Below, in pieces: positions 20,701-29,517 of a stretch of DNA of 30,661 nt; the stretch's first letter is position 1; each line of letters opens with the position of its first letter. The translations under genes were made by a program, and so were the position numbers. The notes under the pieces were generated by a model, which worked only from the letters and a program-made list of their open reading frames with translations, was not told where the DNA came from and searched no databases. This DNA comes from Chloromonas sp. AAM2 (taxonomy: Eukaryota; Chlorophyta; Chlorophyceae; Chlamydomonadales; Chlamydomonadaceae). The stretch spans positions 1-30,661 of the forward strand of contig QAXH01005378.1 in assembly GCA_004335635.1 (NCBI GenBank), written 5' to 3'.

Positions 20701-23700
20701 TCGTGCTGGTGGCGGCAATGGTGGCGCTGGTGCCCTCACTCGTGCATGTGAGTGATGTGGATGAGTGGGTGGTGCCGGCAATGGTTGCGCTGGTGCATGA
20801 GTGAGTGAGGATGAGTGCTGAGTTATGACTGAGTTATGACTGTGATGATGAGTAATGAGTGACTCGTGCATGTGAGTGATGATGTTGGTTGGGTGGTTGA
20901 TTGGTGACTGAAATAAAGGGCCATTCAATAAAGGGCATGTGTTCTTTTGAACCTGTCGGTATGTGAACGTCTGTATATGTTCGAATTCCCAAGAAAAGGT
21001 GAGCCTTGCCTGGTTCATTGGGTGCTTGCATGTGCTCATGCGTCTGCTTCATGCATGTATGTCCTTGTCTTGCAGACTGACGACTGGCAGGATTGGTGCT
21101 ACCTTGCGCTTGTGGTGCTGGTCACTGCATGCCCATGTTCGCTGGTCATCTCCACCCCCGTGACCTCAGTGTGCGGACTGGCCAGGGCAGCAAGACAGGT
21201 GAGGAGCAGAGAATCGTTATGTGAACGTCAACCTGGAAGAGTCGTGAAGCAGAACGACAGCCACCTTCGCCAGCAGTGTGTTGGTGCCATAGCTAATCAG
21301 AACTGCAGCACCACCATAACAGCCGCCAGGCACAAGCTTGTCATCAAGCACAAGTCACCAGTACCAGCACAAACAGTGCCACCTGCACGACCGGCGTTTG
21401 TAGCGGATTGCGCCTCGCTCCAGTACCTAGTCACCCTAGCTTACCCTAGTCCAGCTGCCTTGCTTGGGAGGTACTCAGCGGTTACCAGACCTGTGTAACT
21501 TGTGTGACCTCGGTCTATCATGAGCACGGATGCGAGCTTCCTGGGTTCACTTCCCGGGCGAGGCCCTTCTATCCGTAACGATTCGAGCGGTGTTCAAGTT
21601 CCTTTGGTCTTGGTCTGGTCGACAAGCTCCCCAGCAAGCCCAAGGTTACTACAGCGTTGCACTACCATGATATGGTCTGGTAGTTTGACAGCCCAAGCTC
21701 CATAGGATGCCACCATGTAATCACGAGTCAGCAAGCAAACAATCACGGGGTGGTAATCACGTGCATGCAACGCCCCATGTGCCACAGGGAGTGATGGTCA
21801 GGGGTTCCCGCTACCTGGAGGCCTTAGGTGGAGTGCAGGTCATCACTTTTGACAAGTCAGGCACGCTGACTCAGGGACAAATCCAGGTCGTGCATGCTGC
21901 AACTCTTCACGACGAGCAGCCATCAACAACTCAAAGAGACCAGTCAGCACGTGAAGGCGGTTTCTTGCCCCTGTCACGTGTCCTGGATCTGGCTGCCGCC
22001 CTCGAGGCTCACTCGTCACACCCCATAGCGCCCGCCATCATCGGTTACTGTGCGGCACATGGGTCACATGCAAGGTGGGCAGGGATCTGAAGAGGCAGGC
22101 AGCCAGTTGTCGCTTTGTTTCGTAGTTTTCACCTTGTGGTGCGTCTGTAGCTTTCAACAGAATCTGCTTCAAAGGTCATGCCGTGCCACACATATTAGCA
22201 TGCAAACTGGGCGCCTGACACGTGCTTGCATGCTCGAGGCCTTCATGCCTGAGGGTTGCATGTGTCCCATGTGCTGTTGTTGATTGTTGCCTCCCATGTG
22301 CTGCTGCACAAGTCTTCATGCTAGCAGATGGAGCAAGCATGATATGCCCCATGTGCTTTTAACAGTTGTCTCATGTGCCCAGCCCATGTGCTTCCATGCA
22401 GGTTAGACGCCTCCCATGTGATCGACATCCCTGGCATGGGCCTAGTAGGCATGGTAGACAATCACCGAGTGGTGCTGGGCTCCGCCCGCCTTGCCCGCTC
22501 CATGCTCTTGGACGCCAACCCCCAAGGGGAATTTCCAGGGGCAGGAAAAGTTCTGGGATCGGGGGGTACGGAGGCAGAGGATGCGATTGATGCGGTAGTC
22601 AGCGAATGGGGTGCCAAGGGCACGTCAGTTAGTCTGGTGGTGGTTGATGGTCGGTTGGCAGGGGTGCTGGCGGTGCAGGACCGGACCAGGGAGCAGGCGC
22701 CTGAAGCCGTGAGGCAGCTGCAAAGGAGGGGCATTACGTGTGCAATGCTCACAGGTACGTTTTTGTCCGTTCACCGTTCTGGGACCATCCCAAAGTCTTG
22801 TGTCAGCTCCTGGCCTGCGGTAAGCTCAAAATTTTGGCTATCTTGTCATGGTCAATCTGGCGTTTGGCACGCTAGCAGGTCCAAGGCTGAGCTGGCCCAC
22901 GTCCTTTCTCATTCAACTTGCGGTATGCATCTCATTAAGTTGTACCACCTACTGTTGATGAGTTGAATCGCCCAAGCAGCTGCGCCCAAGAGACGTGGCC
23001 GCTTCAGAGTTTACGCACATGCTGCCCCCTTGCCCACAACCCTACTCACAATCACGTGCCGCTGACATTACTCACGTGTCACTGCTTGCCCAGGTGACCT
23101 GACTGCCACGGCTGTGTGTGTGTCTGCTCAGCTGGGCCTGCCGCCCCAGCACACGCACGCCGAGCTGCTGCCACAGGACAAGCTGGAAATGGTCAAGGCG
23201 TACAAAGAGGACAGGAACCCGGAGCAAAAGGCATCAGGCAGAGGCAAAGCCAAGGTTGGTGGTGGTATGGACGATCGCAAAACCGTGCCAATGTCAGATA
23301 AGACGCATGTGTAGAGCAAGATTCAATATGTATGTAATCTGACTGGCGCCAACGGCAGCTGACGAGATGTGATTGAAGGCCTTACCAGATGCTTAGTAGA
23401 CCTGCTGTTGCCTGGTCTTCAGTCTCAGGAGGACTGCTCGGTGAGAAGCACAGGAAAGGCAACGAAAACTGCTGGCAAGTTATGCCCTGCGTCATGTTTT
23501 GCAGGTCTGCAAGGAAAACAGCATGCAGCTGGAGCTGCTAAGTTGCTCCGATGACATGGTTGTGCTGGAGATGGGCGAACAGGGGGAAATTGGACAGGAG
23601 ATGGGGGAGGGGAAGCGGCGCAGCTTGAGGGGGTGGTGGAGGGGCTTTTGGAGATGGGGTGGGAAGGAGGGATGCAAAAGCAACAAGAAGGCGCTTGTGG

Positions 23701-26416
23701 TGGCGCATGTCGGTGGGTTATGCGTCTGTTAGGATTGGTTGTGTAGGCCAGGTAGGCTAGGTTTGAAGGCCTCAGCTATACATGTATACTTGCACAACCT
23801 ACATGCTGTGATGAGCCCCAACGAAGAGAATCAACAAGAGCAAGAACTCAAAAAAGGCGCTTAAGGTTGCGCATGTCGGTGAGTTGTGCGCCTGTTAGGA
23901 TTGTAGGACTGTTAGGATTGAAGGCCCTGGCTGGGTATACTGTGATGAGCCTCAACAGGTGTCTGGAGAACAGGGGCAAGTTTAGCACCAGGCCAGTGAA
24001 CGCTCAATGCATGGCAAGCATTCAACACGTGCATTCCTTTCTTAGTAACACATGCTGTGATGAGCCCTAGCAGGTGTCGGGGTAACAGGCCTCTGTGCCA
24101 CGCTCCATACGATAGATGCATGCCGCATCCAACACATGCATTCCATTCATCTCATGATAGAAGTGAGGTGCCATTTATGACTGTTGTCCTGGTTTTGCCT
24201 GTTATTCAATCTTGTAAGAGACCAGGCTCCCTGTCAGGGTGATGAGACGTATGACCACCCGGCCCGTTCCCCTCGGGATTATTAGGGCACTCCCTCTCCC
24301 GGTTAGAAAATTGGGCCCGCCCTATCCCGGGCTCACGCACCCTGCATGGACACGCTACTGTGTGGCCGCACACACAGGCAGCCCTGCTGCTGCTGCTGTC
24401 ATACCGGCACGTCGTGAAATTTCAAATGCCCAGTTATGTGAGAATTTGCTGCAGCATCACCGTTGCATAAGCCATCATCAGTCATGTAACGTTTGACAAT
24501 TCGTTAGCATTCATGTTTGTTGAGCTAACGATGCTTACACATGGCGATGATCATACTGAACCCTTTATGCCCTTCGTGTAACAGTCAGTTCTGGTTTCAT
24601 CTGAAGTATTCTGAACACCCACATCGTAACGTTGAACAAGTTTGATAACATCCCTCCCATCCCTTTCTTTCAGGCGACGGCATCAACGACGCGCCCGCCC
24701 TAGCCGTAGCCGACGTTGGCATTGCCATGGGCTCTGGCACTGCCCTGGCCGTTGAGGCCGCTGAGGTGGCGCTGCTGGGCTCGGACCTGAACACGCTGGT
24801 GTTTGCGAGGGACCTGGGCAGGAGGGTCACGTACGTGATCACGGCCAACATCACGTTCTCAATGGTGGTCAAGGTGGGTGCGGAAGACAAGGCTTGCCGA
24901 CACAACTGTCGCATGGAAAAGCAACATGTGGTTTTGCTGTAGAGTCGATATGTAATAGTCGTGTCGCAGTTGCTCTGGGTGCAGTGCAGGAGTTGGGATT
25001 CAGATCAGGTCCACAAGATCCAGGTCCAAATCAGGTCCTGAATCAGGAGGTCCTGAATCAGGTCCAAAGCCATGTTCAAAGTCCAGTCAATCATTCTGCA
25101 GCGGTTTGACATTGGTTATGGTGCGGCACTTTTGGCAGGCCGGCCAGCACCAGCTTGAGCGCCTGGCCAGGAGGCTTTTGGCGCCAGGCCAGCGCTGGTC
25201 GCAAAAAAATCAGCAAGTACCCTGGCCAATCAATTGTGAATGGCTCACGAATGCGTCAACACGTCCTTCGACATGACCAACCCTCATGACACTGGTTGGG
25301 TCAAGAACGTAAAAGAAACGATTGACATCAAGGCGTTGCTCACCACCGCTTTCTGCACATTTCACCACCTAGGCACGCAATTTAAAACTAGTATGCGGTG
25401 TGATCGGCCCTGCAGAGATTAGATAATGATCATATGATAATGATATTTTGCCATTGCGTCCTTGCTATCGACTCCATTGGCATGCTACATTGCTTGTGCG
25501 AGCATGACTCACCAGCAGCATCTAGTACATTCATACCAAGTGACTGCGGAGTTTCCGGGCGTACCAGCAGCCCAACGAGAACTTTGAAGTTCTTTCTCAG
25601 GGTAGGTCAGGTGAAGGCTCCCTGATCCCAACCCGTGTCATGTGACGGCTTCCCTGATGTAAAACTGCCTTTATACCAAACATTGCATTCTCACCATGCA
25701 AGCAGATACGTTCTACATCAGGGCATTGCTCATCACCTCTTACCGCGCAGATTGCAGTCCTTGTGCTTGCCTTCCTGGGCTACGTGACCCTCTGGGCCAG
25801 CGTGCTAGCTGACGTGGGTGCCTCACTGGTGGTGGTGCTGCACGGGCTAACAGTGCTCGCATTCAGATCAGATCTGGCACCGCCACGCACTAAACCTCAG
25901 CATCACCGCCACCACCACCACCTTTCAACCAGCAGCAATACTGGCGGTGCTACAGCGTGCTCCAAAGCGTGCTGCGGCTCGGCTGCTCCTGCTGCTTTTG
26001 CCGTACCTACTCCAGCCAAAGCCGGCTGCGGCACAGCTGGTGTTGCTGCTGCTGCTCCAGCCGCCACAGAAGGTGCCAAGCCATTCAATGGAATGATTGC
26101 TGCCCTTGCTGCAGTTGCAGCTGCTCCAGCTAAGGTTCGCTCCAGCCGCAACCGCTCCAGTCAGTCTCTCTCCCTGCTGGGAGACAGCTGCTCCTCCTCC
26201 TGCCGCAGCTGGCCAAGCACGGCCTCCTGCTGCGGCCCAGCTACAACTGCTGCTGGCCCTGCCAGCTCCTGCTGCGTCCCAGCTGCTCCTGACGCTGCTG
26301 AAGCTGCCCAGGCCTGCTGCGGCACGGCTGACCCTTGCTGCAGCCATAACCATTCTACCAGCCAGAGCCTGCTGGGGGACCAGTGCAGCTCATCCTGCTG
26401 CAGCAGCTCCAGCTAA
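17497..26416 (+). CDS. Zn/Cd-type heavy-metal P1B-ATPase (14 exons, about 1017 aa)
   Basis: ATP-driven export of Zn2+/Cd2+ across a membrane, like plant HMA2/HMA4. Exons: 17497-17620, 17921-18057, 18186-18414, 18889-19094, 19293-19395, 20046-20125, 20571-20747, 21076-21198, 21788-22074, 22402-22754, 23094-23254, 23505-23712, 24674-24873, 25751-26416; phase is kept throughout. In order: N-terminal metal domain with GICCPAE (C25, C26, E29), membrane pairs in exons 3-4, TGE 266-268 (actuator), CPC 371-373, phosphorylation site D415 in DKSGT (usually DKTGT), HP 471-472, TGD 606-608, GDGINDAP 730-737. K796 and D817 are 21 residues apart, matching the K693/D714 pair of E. coli ZntA, which supports Zn/Cd over Cu. 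The tail has a His run (847-853) and six CC pairs. An extra 80-90 residues precede GDGIND. Intron 2 uses a GC donor (AG|GCAAGT at 18058). The start is uncertain; a 12-base microexon at 23429-23440 is possible. Confidence 0.92.
17700..17746 (+). repeat. (GT)n microsatellite in metal-ATPase intron 1
   Basis: Uninterrupted GT dinucleotides, about 23 repeats, between exons 1 and 2. Confidence 0.97.
18381..18538 (+). repeat. Duplicated exon 3 end plus splice site, metal ATPase
   Basis: The end of exon 3 with its donor and first intron bases (18381-18432) is repeated at 18486-18538, sharing ATATCAAC, ATAGCCGTGGCAGG and ACATGG/TCATGG. A third, weaker copy at about 18449-18471 shares CTGATAACAACAGCCAAGGG. 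Neither extra copy keeps a GT after CAG, so they are unlikely to work as donors. Confidence 0.8.
18630..18667 (+). repeat. Short tandem repeat TAGACCCTC, three units
   Basis: Three near-identical units (TAGACCCTCG, TAGACCCTCA, TAGACCCTCC) lie in intron 3 of the metal ATPase. Confidence 0.8.
19198..19319 (+). repeat. Duplicated acceptor plus exon 5 start, metal ATPase
   Basis: After an acceptor-like TTTTCTAG (ending 19205), GTGCCTGTGGGCGGTCTTGT matches the true exon 5 start after TTTTGCAG, GTGTCTGTGGGCAGCCTAGT (19293 onward), at 21 of 27 bases. The peptides are VPVGGLVLM and VSVGSLVLV. The 87 bases between the two acceptors are open and in frame. Confidence 0.85.
19649..20019 (+). repeat. 36-bp minisatellite in metal-ATPase intron 5, about eleven units
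   Basis: Units begin GCTGAC(G/A)TGACC and continue GTGCTGCTGCCTGTGCCTT, starting at 19649, 19685, 19721, 19757 (variant), 19795, 19831, 19867, 19903, 19939, 19975 (cut short) and 19991. The array ends about 26 bases before exon 6 at 20046, separated by an A9 tract. It is open in several frames on both strands because 36 is divisible by 3, but lies within an intron. Confidence 0.95.
20709..20881 (+). repeat. Duplicated exon 7 end plus 5' splice site, metal ATPase
   Basis: The last part of exon 7 (GCGGCAATGGTGGCGCTGGTG near 20711) recurs as CCGGCAATGGTTGCGCTGGTG near 20775. The exon end plus donor ACTCGTGCATGTGAGTGATG at 20738-20757 recurs exactly at 20862-20881. Both GTGAGT sites are intact. 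Using the second would add 124 bases with an early stop. Confidence 0.85.
22280..22412 (+). repeat. CCCATGTGC-rich repeats before the exon 10 acceptor
   Basis: CCCATGTGC or close variants recur several times in the last 130 bases of intron 9. CCTCCCATGTG is shared exactly with the start of exon 10, so this may be another short copy of an exon edge. Confidence 0.5.
23684..23903 (+). repeat. Duplicated exon 12 end plus 5' splice site, metal ATPase
   Basis: The exon 12 end and intron start (GGCGCTTGTGGTGGCGCATG, TCGGTGGGTTATGCGTCTGT, TAGGATTG; to about 23736) recur at 23838-23903 (GGCGCTTAAGGTTGCGCATG, TCGGTGAGTTGTGCGCCTGT, TAGGATTG). The copied donor GTGAGT is closer to consensus than the inferred real one, GTGGGT. 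Extension to it would pass a stop (TAG). Confidence 0.9.
23803..24165 (+). repeat. Diverged tandem repeat of about 113-135 bp in intron 12
   Basis: CTGTGATGAGCC recurs near 23806, 23940 and 24054. The last two copies stay alignable for about 100 bases, both containing CAGGTGTC, AATGCATGGC/GATGCATGCC and CAACACGTGCATTCC/CAACACATGCATTCC. Confidence 0.7.
25326..25750 (+). repeat. Short duplication of the region before the exon 14 acceptor
   Basis: ACATCAAGGCGTTGCTCACC at 25326-25345 resembles ACATCAGGGCATTGCTCATC at 25717-25736. The latter runs into the true acceptor CGCGCAG at 25750. The upstream copy ends in CTGCAC and lacks the AG. Confidence 0.6.
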
Positions 26417-26462
26417 GACCAGCTGAGAGGCAAGCTGACGCTGCCGTGACACAGCTGCTTTA

Positions 26463-26495
26463 GCCAAGGCTTGCTGTGGCAGTGCACCTTGCCAC
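26463..26495 (+). other. Vestigial Cys-pair coding motif beyond the metal-ATPase stop
   Basis: About 47 bases after the stop, in another frame, GCCAAGGCTTGCTGTGGCAG encodes AKACCGSAPCH. It closely matches [10 protein letters not shown] within the tail. It looks like tail sequence cut off by the stop plus a frame shift. Confidence 0.5.
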
Positions 26496-26723
26496 ATTAT
26501 TTGACCATGATAATATGGTATTGAACAATCTGGTCTTCGAAGTCGCTGGCCTTGCACTATTACACTCTGCTTCCCGTCCTTGATTTGTAGAATCAGTTTC
26601 TAGCCTGATCCCTCCCAACCATTCAGTTTTGGACTGCGGTCGCCCTCCCCATAACTCAATTGTCGCTTTCCTTTCTCTTGTTCACTGAACGTTTCCTTCT
26701 GTTATTGAAGGTTGGTCAGGACG

Positions 26724-26805
26724 GTGTCCAGTCCCGTCCTGTCCATGGTTTGCTCTTTGCTCTTTTCGCTTGGTGCAGATGAACCCCCATGTGTTGTAAT
26801 CTCGC
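26724..26805 (+). repeat. Duplicated 3'-flank block, copy 1
   Basis: GGTTGGTCAGGAC, GTCCA, CGCTTGGTGCA, ACCCCCA and TGTAATCT occur here in the same order and spacing as at 28168-28257. The block contains the candidate metal-ATPase polyadenylation signal. Confidence 0.6.
26795..26799 (+). promoter_or_regulatory. Candidate polyadenylation signal TGTAA for the metal ATPase
   Basis: TGTAA lies 379 bases after the stop; a second one is at 26841-26845. Either fits a chlorophycean 3' end. Confidence 0.5.
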
Positions 26806-27020
26806 CATACACCTAAACTGTTGTCACTTCCTTGCACATATGTAAGCTATTGCAGCTGAACACAACACGACAAGGCTCATCCTAGCGCTTACGAGTCCAT
26901 GTGGTTGTAGCGAGAGTATAATCCAACAAATTCAATCTGCAGTTGTTTGTTGAGCGTTGCTTGCAAGATGTTGCTGTTGCTGCACTCAAACAATCGCATC
27001 ACATCGGAGAATCACACGTA

Positions 27021-27054
27021 ACAATTGTCCCAGAACTGACAAACTTCTTTTTCT
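27021..27054 (+). mobile_element. Fragment of the inverted-repeat element family
   Basis: ACAATTGTCCCAGAACTGAC followed by AAACTTCTTTTTCT matches the terminal repeat of 9265-9478, including the extended CAATTGTCCCAGAACTG block. No opposite end was found nearby. Confidence 0.65.
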
Positions 27055-27212
27055 ATTGCAGGCCACAGGTTCTGGTGTTATGTTTACTTGCATCACGCCC
27101 CCCCTTGGTTATTCTCCTGTGTTTGGCTTTGTTTGGTGCTGTGTTGGCTGAAGCCAACACAGCTGTGGCTGGGTTCTGGCACAGCTTGCAGGATTTCTAC
27201 TTACTGACCTTC

Positions 27213-27235
27213 TGTGTGTGTGTGTGTGTGTGTGT
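27213..27235 (+). repeat. (TG)n microsatellite
   Basis: About eleven uninterrupted TG dinucleotides. Confidence 0.95.
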
Positions 27236-28167
27236 TACATGGCCTTCAATTTGGGGAGGACTGCTCAGCAAGGGCAAAGGCGGAAGGAAAACAAACAGCA
27301 CAACTGAGAAGGTTGGCTTTGCCTTTGACCCAAGCACTTGCAGCGTGTGCCACGCACAGCATGGCAGCTCAGCTGTGACCAGCCGTCCCTGCCAGCCACC
27401 TGGTGTCATCAACTCTCGCCCAGGCCCTTGCTTTCTTTTCTTTCATTGCTGACGTTCGCTCGGTACATGTGGGGCACACTGCTTTGATTGTAACTTTTCT
27501 TGCAACTCTTTTCTTGATTCCGTTTCTTGGTACTCTGTTTTCCCTGCCTGTTGTGCATGATAATCAGATGATAGCATGATATTCGGATTCTCTGCATCTG
27601 CCCTTCTCGTATTCGGTGATCTATGAACACCACACCTCATGACTGCAACGGGACTGGAACCGTTCCTGTAATGCATTTGCGCTATGTCTGTGCATGCGCT
27701 GTCTGACTTCGCAGTCTGACTTGACGTTGGCTATCTGTATGTGCTCCGTACATGTCGAGTAATGTACATTTCTCTTCTATATCTAGTCGGCATTCTCTCT
27801 GCTCTAGTCAGTCTGTCTATGCCCAGACTCCTCCGTGTGATCTATCGCGTCACTTCTGAGACTCCAGGCAATCTCTCTTCAATGAGCCTCTCAAGGAGGT
27901 TCGCTCGAGTAACATCATAGTTGCCACAACGAAGTGCAAGTTGACTGTTGGTTTGGCAAGGCAGTCCCCCTTGCAAAAGGAAGGAATAATGTTTTGTGTT
28001 TACGCTAAGCTAGGTTGACGTTGGATAAGAGGAACTGCATGAATGTAGGAATGCTTATGCAACCTCGATGTTGGCTGTGTTTGCAACCGTCAGGATGCCT
28101 ATCAGCCATTGGCAGTAGACCTTCTTGTTTCTTCCGACACTTGGACTCTTGCTTTACCTCCTCTTGT

Positions 28168-28257
28168 TCAGGGTTGGTCAGGACTGTATCCATCCTCGTC
28201 TCTTGCATAGCTTGCTAGTGTTCGTGCTCGGTGCACGTGGGACCCCCAGATGTAATC
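28168..28257 (+). repeat. Duplicated 3'-flank block, copy 2
   Basis: Matches 26724-26805 in order (GGTTGGTCAGGAC, ATCCA, GCTCGGTGCA, ACCCCCA, TGTAATCT). TGTAA at 28251-28255 is kept although I see no gene directly upstream. It may mark the 3' end of a lost duplicate or a repeat carrying its own terminator. Confidence 0.6.
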
Positions 28258-28607
28258 TATATCAAAAACAATCTTTGGTGTCTAATCGAAACACACTGGG
28301 AGAGGTAGCACATGGAGAGAAAGCCAAAGGTTGACATTGGTCAAAATGAGAAAAACCCACAGACAACAATAAACACCGCGAAGTGTAGCAGCAGTCATAA
28401 TGTGCCCAATTCCTGAAAATCAAGGCACTCATCTTGCTAGCTTGATCGGTTTGCTGCACGAAAACACACTGGCAGTAGCCATCTGCCGGGCGGTTGATCC
28501 ACACCGGCCATGTGCTCAAAGGGACAAACGAGCGCAAAGGTGCACAATACTCGGACTGGCTGTGACTTGCGCAAGAGAGGCTGGGGTAACCCCTCCATTT
28601 CCATGTT

Positions 28608-28947
28608 TAAGAAGGAAGGCCCAAAATGTGGCATTATCCGTCAGACACCAGGCCCATATCAGTCCTATGTGTGCATAATACGTACCGCAAGTGGTCAAAA
28701 TGGTCCTGCAGGTGTCAGCATGTGACTGGTGTAGACCTTGCCATGTCTGGTACCACTTGTGTGGTAGTTTGGCTGACACACCTGAATACCCATAATTTGC
28801 TTGTGGAGGCATCGTTTGCGCACAGTGTATGCCTGCCAAGCCGGCTCCGGCACTCGAGTGATTAGAAGGGCACGAGTGTGAGAGAGTGTCTAAGCATTGA
28901 GTCAACCAATCACTGACCACAGTTCACAATTTGGGCCTTCCTTCTTA
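28608..28947. mobile_element. Element bounded by 23-bp inverted repeats (340 bp)
   Basis: 28608-28630 (TAAGAAGGAAGGCCCAAA then ATGTG) matches the reverse complement of 28925-28947 at 22 of 23 bases. The interior shows no transposase. Size and ends suggest a MITE unrelated in end sequence to the family at 9265. Possible TTA-like flanks were seen, but no firm target-site duplication. Confidence 0.6.
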
Positions 28948-29517
28948 TTACCAGGCAGGAAGGGGACAAGGGCAGCTGTGGTCAGCTGCAGGAGCCACTG
29001 CGCCTCAAACGAGATCAAACTGCTGATGTGTGAAAATTGTTTAACTGATGTATTGCAGCCTGTGGGCTGTGGAGGGATGAACCCACGGAGTAGGGTTCCC
29101 AGCAAGGTCATTCTGCGGAGTCCATCGTGTTGAGAGAGCGCCAGCCTGTTGAAGGAGAAGGCTTATTATACCACCAGCGAGACAATTGTCAAGTCAAGAC
29201 ACCACGGAGACCAGGCGCGCTGGCGGTTACAGGTGCACGTTGTTTTGCCACGTGCACATAACTCCACACCTCCCGAAGCCATTACGGTCCGTGATTTGCC
29301 ATGCAATAGTACGCGTAGTCGACTTGGCGATTCATCCAAGCACGGTGATAACCTGCTGGCTTCCATCGGGCGATCGCCCACCATTCCGCAGCATCAGCCC
29401 TGGCCCAGCCTTTCCAGGCCGATGATTATCTGACACGCCAATCTGGCATCTCTTCTCTCGCGCAGCTTATCCAAAGCTGCCCGGTTCGCTCTTCCGAGGT
29501 GGCCTGACACGACCACA

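Larger units (their letters stand above)
26846..29517. other. Intergenic stretch, no confident gene
   Basis: It holds a MITE-end fragment, a (TG)n microsatellite, a duplicated 3'-flank block and an inverted-repeat element, listed separately. One open frame, 26943-27452, has a hydrophobic signal-like segment (LVILLCLALFGAVLAEA) and several later Cys residues. However, it starts inside repeat sequence, crosses the microsatellite and has no recognised family, so I do not call it a gene. Confidence 0.4.

Noticed and set aside
21520..21560. tRNA-like T-loop (GGGTTCACTTCCCGG)
   Set aside because: No matching acceptor, D or anticodon stems could be placed around it; it lies in ATPase intron 8.
25903..26353. 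Minus-strand Ala/Ser-rich open frames
   Set aside because: Antisense shadow of the Cys/Ala/Ser-rich tail exon of the metal ATPase.
17497..26416. Copper-type (P1B-1) assignment for the ATPase
   Set aside because: CPC alone fits both, but the N-terminal CCxxE and the K796/D817 spacing match Zn/Cd transporters; no CxxC metal domain is present.
26943..27452. Open frame with a hydrophobic signal-like segment as a secreted Cys-rich protein
   Set aside because: It begins in element-derived sequence, crosses a (TG)n tract and has no family or splice support.
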